NCBI GenBank assembly: GCA_013248845.1
Contig: WSQC01000002.1
Span: 1,178,001 to 1,242,000, forward strand
Source: Passalora sequoiae
Taxonomy: Eukaryota > Ascomycota > Dothideomycetes > Mycosphaerellales > Mycosphaerellaceae
DNA length: 64,000 nucleotides
Direction of reading: 5' to 3'
The notes under the pieces were generated by a model. That model was not told the DNA's origin and did no database searches. It worked only from the letters and a program-made list of their open reading frames with translations. A program made the translations under genes and the position numbers. Below are positions 44,203 through 56,507 of this stretch, one piece after another. How positions within the stretch are numbered: the first letter of the stretch is position 1; every line of letters begins with the position of its first letter.

Positions 44203-47200
44203 GCTGAGGAGTGGTCGTCGTCACTTGGTTTGAAGTCTTTTGTGCCGAATTGTACGGTATCTCCCGAGATCTGCAATCTTGAGCTGTATATACCAGATGC
44301 TAGACGATATGTTACGAACTGCCTGTGAGTGTGTATAGTAATAGTACAAAAGCGCTAACATAGGAAAGTTTCGTCTTAGACCGAGTGTTCGTGCACAATA
44401 CGGAACATATAATGCTCTTAGTAGCTGCGTGGAAGTGAGAGGCAACAAAACATTCGGGGCTCTTTGACATTGCATCCTGTTTTGAGAACGTAGGCGGCCT
44501 CACGCCCAATGAGCCAAGTCGTCATGCTATTACAGCTGCAGTCTCTAGAACCATTTTGGCTGGGGCTGTGTTGGCAAGCTTCCACACGAGCGCGATACAG
44601 ATTGAACATGGTTCAGGACCAAGCGCCATGCCGTAAACAAACGACCGGTGAAGAGAATCAGTAGTGAACCATGTCAAGGTATGAGATAGGAAGTAGAAAT
44701 GTGCAAGGGAATGCGAAAGATCTTCACGTCGTGGTGATCGTCTGTTAATTTCCTGGCCAACGAATTCGGTGCCGCTGTGTCTCATGCGCGGGGACATCAC
44801 CACCGATCGCCCGGCTCAGGTGACACGGCGCTCTGGTAATTGAACCCGTGACTTGGCGTGCAGATGTCTTCCTCTTTTTGGCCAAGTTCACGCTCCGGGA
44901 CTTCAAGTTCTACACCGTTGAACGCTTTTTCAGTTCTCGGTCAGCGACGCACGCTCAAGCTCGATGCGCAATCCGCAGCAATGTTTGCTGTAGTGCGACC
45001 CGTCCTTACTAGCTTCGTGCCATGCAAGCCCAAACTTGTCGCAGCATGCTTGAGAGCTGCGCCGCCCGGGCCGTGAGCTTAATTTGGTGAACCCGGATCA
45101 GTCGCGTGCAGACGACCTCGGGATGTCGGAAGCACGGCAGTCTGAGCCAGAGGATCGTCCGGGATGTCAAGAGCGAACTGCCAGCACATGAGTTGCTGCC
45201 TGGCATAGATGACAATCGTCTGAACTCCTCGCGCCAGCTACCAGTCTTGATGCTGTCAAGTGCTGAGATAGTAGCGTCGGGCCGCATGGATTCCAGGTCG
45301 CTAGGAAGGCAAGGTCACACCTTCTCACGCCGGGCTTGCGGTATGAATCTGGTTAAAGCAGACTTGCAAGAGCTGCCACTTGTTTTATGGATCCATAGGA
45401 TTGGGCATGGCCACGTGTCGTAACTTAATGCTGGTGATGTTTTGTTGATAGGCAAGCGGCGAGAAGGCCGGGTATTGAGGGAGCTGGTGCGCGCAAGGCT
45501 TTTGTGGTATGACAATCGCGCAAGGCTCATAGTGCGGCCCTGCACATCATCACGCTCGTCTCGTGTTGTCGACCATCTATTGCAGGGAGCGAATATGCAT
45601 TGATCGTCCCATGCTGATAGCATAATGATCTTCCAGTCTCAGGCAAGCCTAGCAGAAGATATGCATTTGCATATAGGGCTTAGCGAGTTGCTTGTGTCAT
45701 TAGCTTGTCTTATACTTACATAAGAACACTTGCTCGTACATTGACCTAAATCCTTGTCATTGCTATTTTACCTGCGGATTACAAGTCGGTGCTGCAATAG
45801 CTTTCTACAGCCGTTCTTCGTTGAAGGATGCGCTGTCGTTCTTTAGCTCTGGCTATAGTCCCAATCGAGCTCGTGTAGCCGCGAATCGCTTTCTTTGAGT
45901 ATCCTGACTTCTTATCATGAGGGCTGGTACACGACAGGCCTACCATTGTCAAAGGCAGCAGCGTGGACTTCAATATGGTTGCATTGTGGTATGGTCCAGA
46001 GGCAAGAGGCGGCGCTTGTTTGATGCTGTCGCACAGAGAAGAGTTGAGTCGGACGACTGCCAGCTCGTTGCACAGTCTGCAGGAGTGAAAAAGGGAGTCG
46101 AGAGGTCGAAGTCACTAGAAGTATGCTAAAACCAAGGGCTGCACCACTGCAGTCGTTGGGCCACTATTACGTGTCAAGATATTATTGCACGGCCCCAATC
46201 CGCGCTGTTGGCTCATGCAAGATGCCTAACACTCACAGCAGTGGACTAGCGTTCAATCTAGCGCGAGATGTCAATGATGCTCAGAGTGGACACATATTAG
46301 ATGTCGTGCACGACCGACGAAGACATGAAGTCGTGATCGGGTGCAGTAATCTTGGGCGGTGGAAGTGAAGCGGCGATGACGCTTAAATGGACGGGACGCT
46401 CCCGGCGGTAGATATGACAGCGGAACCCGGTATAGTGCGAAGCATATCATGAAGTCAAGTCACGGATATCTGCAAAGAGTCGGTCACTGGGATCTCTACA
46501 CACTGAGCCGCAATCAGCAGAAATAGATTAGCCAAAAGGCAGAAGTGACACATCTGATCGCGAAGCTCTCACAGCATGACCTTCGATCGGCCCTTGAGAT
46601 TGCCATCAAAGGAGTCCTTGACAGTGAAATGACTTCCGTTTGGATGGTTGCTTCGAACAAGCCGAACATCATGATCTCTTCAACTGAAGCCCACTTTTGA
46701 ATTTCTGCAGACAAACTTCATGCGAAAGCGCCTCGTCTCAAGCCCGCCGATGGCCGCCCTCCTGGGTGACAGCAACAACGAGAGAGCGACCTCGAGGCTT
46801 CAGATTGCCTCTTCGCCGCGCAAAATCATGCGTCCAGCCAGGCAGCGTGACACGCCGTCAGAATAAGCCGATAGTCAACATGGCAGCAATGTGCCGAGCA
46901 TGGAAGGAACACGAGCTCGAAATTGCAAATGTCTGCTCATATCTGCCCCACTTCTAGATCCTTTCAGCAGTGGTGAATGTAGGAAGATGTGCCTTGCAGG
47001 CTACAGATTTTGGGTCCGTCATCTTCACCGTCTCTGTATGAGGCTAGTGGCTGCATGCAGGGGTTCCGGCGGCTTCAACGAAGTCCATTTGGGACGCGTA
47101 GACTTCAACATCTCTTGTCGCTCTGGAATGAGATGCCACGTACGCAACGACTGGCGGACAAAGGTTGCAAACGCGTTCGGGATCGTGCATGTCAATTCAA

Positions 47201-47634
47201 AGAAAGATGGAGAATCTCGCAGACGGGAGGGAGAGCTCGGCTACTAGTCGTAAAAGGCACGGCACGAGCCGAAGCCGCATGGCTTGTCTTCGGCTTGTTT
47301 CCTCAAATTCCTGTTGATACCTTCCTGCCACGCCGGTTGCCCTCACTCTCTTCGTTCCTTGCGACTGGCAGCAAGAAACTTCGGTGCAGCAGTGACATGG
47401 CAATGCGCTGCACACAAGACCAGTTAGGCACGACACACTTGGTCGGTAATCATTCAGCATTCGCAATGGATGAAAGCCGAATTGGCAGACCTACGTCACG
47501 TCGGCTAGACGGACTGCCGTCCACCTAGTCAAAGCCAGTCCAGGCTGAGGTGTGCTAGGACGACTCTGTATCTTTTCCACTGCCATGAGCTCTTTTGGCT
47601 CGGCCTGATTCTCGCAATGAAGTTCTCGTGAGCT
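44203..47634. other. Gene-poor region
   Basis: About 3.4 kb with no convincing gene. Frames at 44858-45076, 46697-46957 and 46989-47528 on the plus strand, and several on the minus strand, overlap one another and show no motif. No repeats or transposon remnants were recognised by eye. Confidence 0.4.
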
Positions 47635-48131
47635 ATGATCCAACGTTACCATGCGAAGACGGAAACAGAAGATCCCACAATAAGTTTGCTCGAGACAATC
47701 ACGAAGGACATTTTCGATGCCGTGAATGCTAGGGATTTTGAAGCGCAGGTCTGGGACCGCGTCTCACCCTCTCTGAAGTCGAAGGTGCGATGGTTTACGA
47801 AGCTGTATGGGTTCCAGGGCAACAACAAGCAAGACTTTGTCAATGTCTTAAGAAGATTCACTTCCGAGGTAGCTCTCAGGTTTTGTACTATGTCTATGGC
47901 CCTACTGACTGCTGGAAGTATCCCGAACACGAGTGGTACGCTCGAACAATCACATCTACCATCTATTACAAGCAGCATTACGCCGAAGTCTTTGTGTTGT
48001 CTGAGAACGATGGATTCCCTCCAGGACTCATCAGACAAGGCATCTGTCGCTTCGAATATCGCCATCAACAGGATCACTGGCTTCTGGCAGAGTACGAAAT
48101 CTTGTCCGGAGTCATGCCAGGACTTGACTGA
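47635..48131 (+). CDS. Small NTF2/SnoaL-like fold protein, second copy
   Basis: Two exons, 47635-47868 and 47919-48131, encode 148 residues. The 50-nt intron (donor GTAGCT, branch CTACTGAC, acceptor GAAG) joins RRFTSE to YPEHEWYART; unspliced, the reading frame would break there. The opening ETITKDIFDAVNARDFEAQ resembles the start of the gene at 32583-33062 (WTADIVEALDQSDWQSP), and the C-terminal ICRFEYRHQQDHWLLAEYE resembles its VAIIKWQRRQGIWCCYKHTG end. No active site is recognisable. Its stop is 8 bp from the stop of the next gene on the minus strand. Confidence 0.7.
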
Positions 48132-48139
48132 TATCTGCC

Positions 48140-48763
48140 CTACGAGTTCAGAAAATCGTTGATCTCGTCGACCGACTTCTTCCGAGGCGGAGCTGCTGGT
48201 CTAAAGTCCAAAGTATCCTCATTTGCGCTAGGTGTCCTGATCTTCCCTTGCGATAACCTCTTTTGCAGATCCTCAGCAGGTTTCGCCGAAAGTGGATCAA
48301 GTTCAGATATCTTCACATCCACGAAGCACTCCATAGAACCATACTTCGCCTCAACCACGACCTTGTAGCCAACCTCGCACGGGAACTCAAAGTTGGCAGG
48401 CTGCACTTTGTCCTCGTACGGACATTGCCACTGCACGCCCTCGTTGCTCGCTGGCAGATCTTCTGAGCTGTTGCAGACACGAAAAGCAGTCTCGCGTAGC
48501 AAATCAGGTGACTGTATTTCAACACCGAAATATCCCTTACTGGTCTTGAGGATTATGTAGTTTGGATCGTGTGGCTTCCAATGGCAAATGCTGAAATATG
48601 CAAGTGCAGTCGGCTTGTTCGGCTGTAGAGTCAATGCTGTCGGTTCTTGCACGCGAAGATCAGGCTTGTCCTTCTGCTCACACTGCCAACGTGCTATGCA
48701 GATTGCTTCTGATGTAATGTCATGGGAGCAGGTAATGGAATAGTTGGCGTATGATTGAGTCAT
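48140..48763 (-). CDS. Hypothetical protein, 207 aa
   Basis: A single-exon frame starting MTQSYANYSI. I do not recognise the family. The N-terminal 150 residues look like a beta-rich folded domain with several cysteines (CSHDITSEAICIARWQCEQK, CHWKPHDPNYIILK). The last 55 residues are charged and include KKSVDEINDFLNS. No signal peptide or membrane segment is visible. It is tail-to-tail with the second NTF2-like gene, with stops 8 bp apart, so the 3' untranslated regions must overlap. Confidence 0.65.
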   Translation of the reverse strand: MTQSYANYSITCSHDITSEAICIARWQCEQKDKPDLRVQEPTALTLQPNKPTALAYFSICHWKPHDPNYIILKTSKGYFGVEIQSPDLLRETAFRVCNSSEDLPASNEGVQWQCPYEDKVQPANFEFPCEVGYKVVVEAKYGSMECFVDVKISELDPLSAKPAEDLQKRLSQGKIRTPSANEDTLDFRPAAPPRKKSVDEINDFLNS

Positions 48764-50648
48764 CGAGGATGATACTTTTGAGTTGTATTTCTATGGTGTG
48801 TGCAATTCAACTGAATGTGCAAACTTGAGTGATCCCTATGTCTGCTGGTCGAATAAGGACATGGCGAGGGATCTCACATACGATGAAGTTTGTTCGTTGT
48901 CTTTGTTGGAGATCCGGAATATCCATATGAAGTGGTAAAAACGCCGGATTGAGTATCTCACTCGGCTTTGTTCCTCGCGACATCATTTCATACAGTCCTG
49001 TCGTCTCACAGTCGATATCAAACCCACTTAGCGCTTCTTCTAATCGTTACGATCGTGCCAAATAGGTCCGTCCAGAATGCTTGGAGTAAGCAGGTTCCAA
49101 CCGGTGCCATGACTTCGCATATCAAACTTTCCCCATCAACAAGCATCTTTGCATTTACTTGATCGGACTCGACATCGACTTTCGATTAAACTCACTGACA
49201 AGCCGGTGTGTGGATTCGTAGAGAATGGATATGTATGACACTCCGTTGCAATAGTCATCTTGTGCTTTGTTGCAAGGTCAATGTGCACCGGACACGTGAC
49301 AAGTCTCTGCTTCCAACGAACATCTCGAATAGAAAGGACACTCCCACCAAATCCTGGACAGTAGTGTAACAGACCAACATCACACCGAGGACGAGGCAGA
49401 GGTTCTAAGCAAATCGGAGCCTTTCGGACCCCGCCATACACGGAGCAAAAGCTTGGAACACGAATTTCCTAGCACAATGCCCCCCCAAAACTCATCGCCT
49501 GCTGTGCGCAGACGATTTCGGAAGCTCAAGATGCACTTGACGACCACCATGGGACTCGAACCCACAACCTTCCGCTCACTATTTCCATAGGAGGCGGACG
49601 CTCTACCACTGAGACGACGTTAGTACTGCTCGTCGCGAAGAGGGCAGGCAAAGCCGTACTTGAGCCAAGCAGCCTTGGACACGTCCATACGGGCGAAATT
49701 CTGCTTGGTCCGAGCGTCTGGTCGAATATATAGCTGCAGACTTGCGCTCCGAGCTTATCCGAGCATAGCGCGATACCAGGGATGATCATCCCTCCCACGG
49801 CAAGCCCTACTCAAAAATGGGCTCCTTCACCTCGTGTTTTGTAGTAGGCCATATCCTGAGAGGTTCCGGCTGACGCGACTATCCTGATCCGTAGCTGAAT
49901 ATGCTGGACATGTCTCTCCGAATGGTCTCAACCCAGCTGCGTGCAGGCCATAGCAGTCCAGTTGATACAGAAGACGCATTCCAGGTCCGGCATTGGCTCA
50001 GCGGAGAACACTTCTCGATCGCGCTCTTCGGAAGTTGCCTCGTGTCTGCGAGTGCGAAACGATGCGTTGGTAAAGGCGGAAGACTGACGAAAAGTCAGAG
50101 GTCACAAATACATGTAGTGTTCATGGGACAGACGCGTCGCGACTGCTTTCGAGAACGCGTCGAGCTCAACGCGCAAACGGGCTCTCTTGGCAAACGCGCA
50201 TACATGTATCTAAGTTGCATATCGATGTGATCAGAACTCCCCGACGATAGCAAAAGCGGTAGCTGAGTCCAGAGGCGCGTCCGCCGCTTCTGGTACTAAG
50301 CACCACTCTGCTACGACTAGGAGTCTAGCTTCTATACCAAAAGACACCTACCTTAATCTGCGAGGTGCGCGCGTAATTCAGCGCCTGCACCAGTATATTT
50401 ATAAGCGTCACCCCGGAGCAGAAATATATCGGCGAAAGGTCTTCTATAACAGTGGCTTCATGTCTCGACGACCAGCTATGTGCACGAGAAATGCGATCCA
50501 CTTGTATTTGATATAAAGCTCTACAATACGAGTCCGAGCATAGCGGCGTTTCGTAACGAATGCCACCACTTTCAAGCAAAAGTATTGCATATGCAAGGGG
50601 CCGGGACGTTTTGCCTAAAGCCGCTCCCTGGGATATAGACAGCACCCC
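48764..50648. other. Intergenic region with a tRNA-like locus
   Basis: About 1.9 kb between the hypothetical gene and the amidase gene. Apart from the tRNA-like locus near 49.6 kb, frames are short and lack motifs. Confidence 0.4.
49541..49625 (-). tRNA. tRNA-Arg(CCT)-like, 11-nt intron, poorly paired acceptor stem
   Basis: On the minus strand the D arm (CTCAGTGGTAGAG), anticodon arm (TCCGC/GCGGA around loop CTCCTA plus A) and T arm (GTGGG, loop TTCGAGT, CCCAT) are all present. An 11-nt intron (TGGAAATAGTG) sits after anticodon position 37, its canonical place. The anticodon is CCT, reading AGG (Arg). The 3' acceptor strand is GGTGGTC plus G. The best 5' partner, TACTAAC, pairs at only 5 of 7 positions including one G-T, and leaves 4 rather than 2 bases before the D arm. 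No T-run lies within about 40 nt downstream. It could be a functional tRNA with a variant end or a pseudogene. Confidence 0.6.
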
Positions 50649-52001
50649 CTATTGGACGATCCACGCTTTGCTTACCACCTTCGCCACGTTCAGTAACGCC
50701 ATGTCCTTATATCTCGTAGTTGTCAAAGTGAGCCCTATGGGCATGCCATGCTCACCCTTGAAAGCAGGAATGTTGACGCAAGGCACATGAAGCCCAGTCC
50801 ATAGCGCATTGAATATTGCACTGCCAGTACTTCCGAGTCCCTCAGGTGCCTCATCAGGCACAGACGGCACGACCACCGCATCATAGTGCTCGGCAATCGC
50901 ATCCCATTTCGGCCTCAGCGCGGCAATACCATCATGCGCCTCCAAGAAATCTTTCTTTGTATAGCCATGCTTCTCCTCAACATGACCAATCAGAAATTCA
51001 CTCAACTTCTCCTTTGCGAGGACATACTCTGGCTTGAAGTATACTCGCCCTTCGTTGTACAGCACACAAGTGTGCCACTCCGGTAGCTTCGCAAACTCCT
51101 GCGGGAATTCGATCTCCTCGACAGCCGCTCCAGCTTCGAGCAACCCCTGCTTTCCATCATCAAACGCTTTCCGCGTCCCAGGACCAGCATTCTCCCACAC
51201 CATCGTCTTCAAGAATGCGATCTTCAGCCCTTTGACGCTTGACATAGCTCGCGGTACCTCATCATCCTTCAGCCCAAAGATCGCTCCGAGCAGTTCTAGA
51301 TCTTCTACAGAGCGTCCATACCATCCCAGCGTGTCATATTCGAGACTGTAGATCTTCTGCCCTTCCCTCGAAATCGCATTCCAAGTTGGCTTGAATCCGA
51401 AGATGCCGTTGAAGCTACCAGGTCTGATGATCGAACCTGCGGTTTGCGAACCCAGTGCCAGCGCAGCTTGGAAATCTGCGACAGCTGCGGCGGAGCCCGA
51501 GGACGAGCCACCAGGAGTTCGGCGTGGATCATGTGGGTTTGTGGTTCTGGTGCCAGTTGTGGTAGCAGCGAACTCAGTCGTTGTGGTTTTGCCTAAAAGG
51601 AGAGCGCCTGCTGCGCGTAGCATTTTGATGCTTGCGGCATCGAGTTCGGGTTGATCGTTTAGATAGATAGAAGAGCCGTGTTGGGTGGGCATACCTGGAA
51701 AGATGAGTGCAGCACTTGCAGAATTTTAGAGGGGCGGTATACCTTTTGTGTATATTATGTCCTTGATGGCGATGCCGACTCCATGTAGTGGTCCCCTTTG
51801 CTCTGTGGGAACTTTGTCCAAGGCTCGTGCTTGTTCCAAGACTTGCGAAGGATCGAGATATGCCCATGCTTTGACAGCTTCATCTCTCTGATCGATGCGG
51901 CTGAGCAATGACTTGGCGTAGTCTTCTATCGTGAGCTGTTTGGCTTTGAAAGCCCTCAGTAGCTCGGTGGCGGTCAAGTGGTATGGTTCGACGTTCACCA
52001 T
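50649..52001 (-). CDS. Amidase-signature family hydrolase
   Basis: Two exons (52001-51743 and 51694-50649) encode 434 residues. The 48-nt intron (donor GTATAC, acceptor CCAG) joins IIYTKG to MPTQHGSSIY. The Ser-Ser-Lys triad elements are visible: the lysine in GVGIAIKDIIYT and the Ser/Gly-rich stretch TPGGSSSGSAAAVA, with the nucleophile serine in TAGSIIRPG. Amidase-signature enzymes hydrolyse amide bonds of varied substrates. The substrate cannot be inferred. Start MVNVEPYHL is the first ATG after an in-frame GTG. The length is near the lower end of the family. Confidence 0.9.
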
Positions 52002-54650
52002 ATTCACTGGTAGGCACGGTCACAGTGGCTTGAGGTTGAATTTGCTGAATACCCAAACGCCGTCGAAGGAGGTTTTGGTGGTTCGTTCGATGGTAGACAC
52101 TTACCATGCCTAGCAAGCTCACAGAAAGTGTCGCATTCTCGCAAGATTCCGCTATCGGCCAGCAAATAGGCGTGTTGGCCGCAGTGAGCAAGAAGGAGAT
52201 TGCTTCATACGTGCGAAAACCGCGGCTGACTATACACCATGTGAAGTGTCTCCGCGCGGTCCACGCTGAAGTCAAAATATGTGCATCTTTCTATGGAGAG
52301 ACGGCTTGGAAGCGTGACTAAAGAGAAGAGGGAGGCCCCAGTCGCTATAAAGTGGGATGAGTCGACATTGACTAGCCTCTGGATGTACCGCGCCAATCAT
52401 ATATGCATGATCAAGTCGCGTCATGAACGCGTCTCCTGCTATTTGATCGTGTTCTCATTTTCGTTTACAAGTCCGCTGGGACAAGGACATCTCCAGGGGT
52501 CATCGTGACTACGAGATGACAAGAAAAGCGGAACGCATCCTATGAGTACACTGTTCAATTGCAGGCGCCTGGCCTAGCGTGGGCCTCGCAAAGTGAGGCT
52601 GGCGTCTGTGGAATAGAAGCAGCACTCGTAGTTGCACAAGGCTAGCCTCAAGCAACCGGAGCGGCCGTTGCACCTCTGCATTCAGCCCATGCTATCGTCA
52701 AGTAATTCCGCTTTCTCTATCACCCACCGGAAAAAGTATTCAACATCAAGCTTCATGCTGACGGAGGGCTCGCAGCTAATTGATCACCATCCTACGACGG
52801 AGACAGCCACGTCATCCACCACGCATCTCTGAACAATACGACAATCCGATCTCAAGCGAGCTGTCCATCGAGACCACCTCATGAGTGTGGCACATACGAA
52901 GCCACTCCAAACAAAAGCCAGGCGAAGTGAACGTGGTACAAACGCTTCGTGGAGCAGTGCACCATCAGTAAAACATGATACGTGTCACCACATGCTCGCG
53001 ACCTCTTCGCCAAGGTTGTGAACAATGAACGATGGACACCATCGATGCTTACCAATGGACCTTGTCCTTCGTGGCACTGATAGTCTTTCAAGATCGGTTG
53101 TTGGTCAATGCATGCCCGTCGCTTGGTGCGCCATCTTCGGATACAAGGGGCGCTCGGTGAAGACACTCTGTGTGTTGATGTGAAGAATATGTTTGACGAA
53201 ATGGATTCTGCTGTCCCAACTCGATGACTGTAGAGCAACCCAGCCAGACACAATGACGACGTCCACTTGGAGAACATTGGCCAGTGTTGTGGTCCACGAC
53301 ACTGCTCGAGTCGAGGCAGGAATAGCATCGATTCATGCTTACTCTCGAGCAGTTGAAATATCACCTCTCGTGAGATATTCCTTGGCTCGTGCATCGGCGT
53401 CAAATCGGGCTGACGACGATCTTGCAAGGCCTCGATCGTGCCGCGAGTGAATACAACGAATGCATCACACGCAAGTGCATCCCAGCCCGAAGTACCTCGG
53501 CCGAGACACGATTCGGCGATAACAATCTGACCGAGACACAACGGCGATGACAATCCGGATGCCAAGAGCAATCTCACCATACGCACATCATTCGTGGCAT
53601 TCTGTTGGAGGATGCTCGACGACTCCCTTCTCCAGGCCGAACTTGCTTGCGCAACTCGTGCGAGCTTGTTCCGTATGCGCTAGTACGGCCTGGTATACAT
53701 GGTCATGCTTATTGCGGTTGCTTTCACTTCCACGCTTCATGATCAATGCATTGTCAACAGCACGGTACACGGAGCACTTGCCTCTAGCTAGACAAGCATG
53801 CATCATCGGTAAGTGCTTTTGCGGTCACGAATGACTTGGGTTTCTTGACATGCCTGTAGGTGTCATGATCGTGCGGTGATCTATTGCTGCGCCTGAATGC
53901 ATGAAGTTCGCCGGTGCCTTTTCAGAGCCTTGAGCTGGTGGTTCTAAAAATGTGACATCGCTTTACAAGCACCATCCTCCAACAGCGATTCGAACATGTC
54001 TCTGAAATGGTCATCAGCTGCAAGTCGCTATTAGCGCAGTCTGTATAGCCGGCAGAGTATCGGCTTCGATGCGATTCTTCTGCATTCCTTATAGAGCTCA
54101 CTGAACAGGCCACGCGCTACCTCAGCGCCACGATGCTGCTGCCGGCTTTTCTCAGCATGTTCGAATGGAGTTGTTGCTCGAGTCTAAGCTGTATGCAGGA
54201 ACAAACCTTATTCGAACCAGGACCAAGCACTTCCGAGTTCGCCTGGACCCTTGTGCGAGACAGCTGTATTGCTAATTCTTCATGCTGGCGTCTTTGCTTA
54301 GCAAACATGTACTCATCGAAGCCACCGCAATGTCCCGTTCCATTATGATGAAGTTGTGCCCGGAAGTGACGAGTTCCAGGGCATCCAACGTTCGAGATGC
54401 TATAAACGTACATTATTAAGCGCCCCGCCTATGCTGCTGTGCCAAAGTTTTCGTCATATGGCATCAGGGACAGCACTCTGATGCAATAGCCGCCAATAGC
54501 ATTCTTATATATAACATTTGCATAGCCACCTGTTCCTCGGGCACAATAAACCATCCAACTTCATTTCCACGACATCACAAGGCAATCCTATAGACAACTT
54601 CGATCCGCAAGTCTTGCCACCAACCAAGAACTACCAAACACTTCATCACC
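52002..54650. other. Gene-poor region with one doubtful frame
   Basis: About 2.6 kb between the amidase and the oxidoreductase gene. A 235-codon minus-strand frame (52879-53586) is the longest opening but has no recognisable motif and an unusual composition, so no gene is called. Both flanking promoters lie here. Confidence 0.35.
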
Positions 54651-55719
54651 ATGTCAAATCAAGCTGCTTACTGCGATGGCCAAGGCAAGAGGCTTAGAGT
54701 TCGTCACGCTGACAAAATGCTTTGACTCTGTACTGACACCGATACGACAGGTCGATAAAGCAGACCTTCCCAAGCCAGGCGCCGACGAAATCGTCGTCAA
54801 GAACCACGCTCTTGCCATCAACCCAGTAGATTGGAAGATCCAAGATTACGGCGTATTCGTCCAGAGCTGGCCCTTCGTTCTCGGTGAGGATATTGCAGGC
54901 GAAGTGTACGAAGTCGGCAGCAACGTCCAGAAATTCAAGAAAGGCGATCGCGTCTTCTCGCACGTCATTAGCCTCGCCACACAAAAGAACGAGGACGGTG
55001 GATTCCAGCTTTATACCAGAGCTCTCGCGAACTTCACTTCCAAGATCCCAGAGTCGATCGACTACAACCATGCAGTCGTCCTTCCACTGGCCATCAATAC
55101 CGCTGCACATGGCCTCTACGATACGCGGGAAAAGAACTTCCTCGGCCTGGACTACCCGAGTCTGAACCCGAAGCCATCTGGGAAGACGATCCTTGTTTGG
55201 GGAGGATCTTCTTCCGTCGGTGCACTTGCCATACAGCTTGCAAGTGCATCAGGCGCTAAAGTCGTCTCTGTCCAGAGCAAGCGCAATCACGACTTCGCCA
55301 AAGGTCTCGGCGCTGTTGAGGCGATCGATTACAACGACCCGAATGTTATTGACGATGTCATCAAAGCCGTCAAATCCGCCGGTGGCGAATTTGCTGGTAT
55401 CTACGACGCCATCTCGAACGAGCAATCGTACAAGCATGTGTTCTCGATTGCTGAGAAGCTTGGTGGCGGCAACGTTGCTACGACTCTTCCGCCTCCCGAG
55501 CAGTTGCCCTCTGGTGTGAAGGCTGGAAATGTGTTTGCTATTACACCGGATGTCGTTGCTAAGCTTTGGGAGAGTTTTGTGCCGCAGGCTTTGGAGCAGG
55601 GAAAGCTGAAGACCGTGCCGGAGCCACTTGTAATTGGCAAGGGTTTGGAGAATGTGCAGAAGGGAATGGATAAGAACAAGGAGGGTGTCAGTGCGCAAAA
55701 GGTCATTGTTGAGCTATAG
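54651..55719 (+). CDS. Zinc-independent MDR-family oxidoreductase (quinone/enoyl reductase type)
   Basis: Two exons, 54651-54698 and 54751-55719, encode 338 residues. The 52-nt intron starts with a non-consensus GTTCGT donor but has a branch TACTGAC and acceptor ACAG, and restores the family-typical start MSNQAAYCDGQGKRLR then VDKADLPKPGADEIVVKN. The N-terminal GroES-like domain includes NPVDWKIQDYG and LGEDIAGEVYEVGSNV. The NAD(P)-binding segment is ILVWGGSSSVGALAIQLA. No zinc-binding Cys/His set is seen, so a zinc-free quinone- or enoyl-reductase activity is more likely than alcohol dehydrogenase. The substrate is unknown. Confidence 0.9.
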
Positions 55720-55817
55720 GCGAGACGGAAAGTCGCTCGAAAGTTGCGCCGTCTCCAATTGGAACGCGAAGCGAATCTGAATAAGAGAAGCTCTCGCGAC
55801 CTCAAAAGTCCTTTTTG

Positions 55818-56325
55818 TTAATGAAATATGCTTCCGATTCCTGAGTTCAGAAAATCTCGCATCAAGTTCACTGCTCTCTGCACGGCAACATTCAACTCAC
55901 GCACATTGGTGTCATAGAGTCCGGGCTCGCCTTTGACGTAGACGATACCCGTACACATCTCGTTCGCCATCTCACGATTGGACCTGTTCAACAGCGCACC
56001 CTCTGACAGCTCTTCCGATGTGAATTATCCTCATGCGCCTCGACGTGTCACGGAAGCCAGCGCCGCACCGACGTCTCGTATGGAGCACATGCCCGGTCGT
56101 CGCAACGGCTCCAGCAGGTATCATACGTTGGAGCTGGCGCCTCGCACTGCGTCCAACGCGGACCATTGTCTTGCAGTCTTTACTGAGATCTCTACCTACG
56201 TGCTCGAATAAATCGGCATGTTGGAGCAGCAACGTCTGTTGTAACGCACGCGCTCGGGCGACATTTGCGCGTAAACCATGCGCAACCTTTGAGTCATACA
56301 GTAAAGTGAGTGAATGATACATCAC
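55818..56325 (-). CDS. Unresolved multi-exon gene, BTB-like C-terminus
   Basis: The clearest part is the last exon on the minus strand, about 56010-55818, encoding GALLNRSNREMANEMCTGIV, then YVKGEPGLYDTNVRELNVAV and ending NSGIGSIFH. Upstream, a frame from 56325 (YDSKVAHGLRANVARARA, LQQTLLLQHADLFEHVG) also looks protein-like but is out of frame with the last exon. Candidate splice sites (GTAGGT at about 56199, GTGACA near 56051, acceptors near 56010 and 56000) do not give one clean model. The end resembles C-termini of fungal BTB-domain proteins, which is a weak resemblance. It may be a real gene with several introns or a decaying one. Stops of this gene and the upstream oxidoreductase are 98 bp apart, convergent. 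Confidence 0.4.
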
Positions 56326-56507
56326 AAGCGAGCTTCCGTGTATACATGTGTATCGGGACCCTCGGTACTGTTCAGGGCATCGGGAGTGTAGAGCGTACGC
56401 AAGCTTTTGTCCGCAGCAGGCCAGCGCTGAAAGTGCGCCTGCCTATCTAAAATGCCATTTTGGGCATCTTGGGCGTCGAAAGTTGCAACTTTTCAGCAGC
56501 GTACAGA

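Noticed and set aside
46989..47528. 179-codon plus-strand frame
   Set aside because: Composition typical of a chance opening (Arg/Ser/Leu-rich), no motif.
52879..53586. 235-codon minus-strand frame
   Set aside because: No recognisable domain, cysteine- and histidine-rich random-looking composition, and no supporting neighbours. Kept only as a doubtful frame in the intergenic note.
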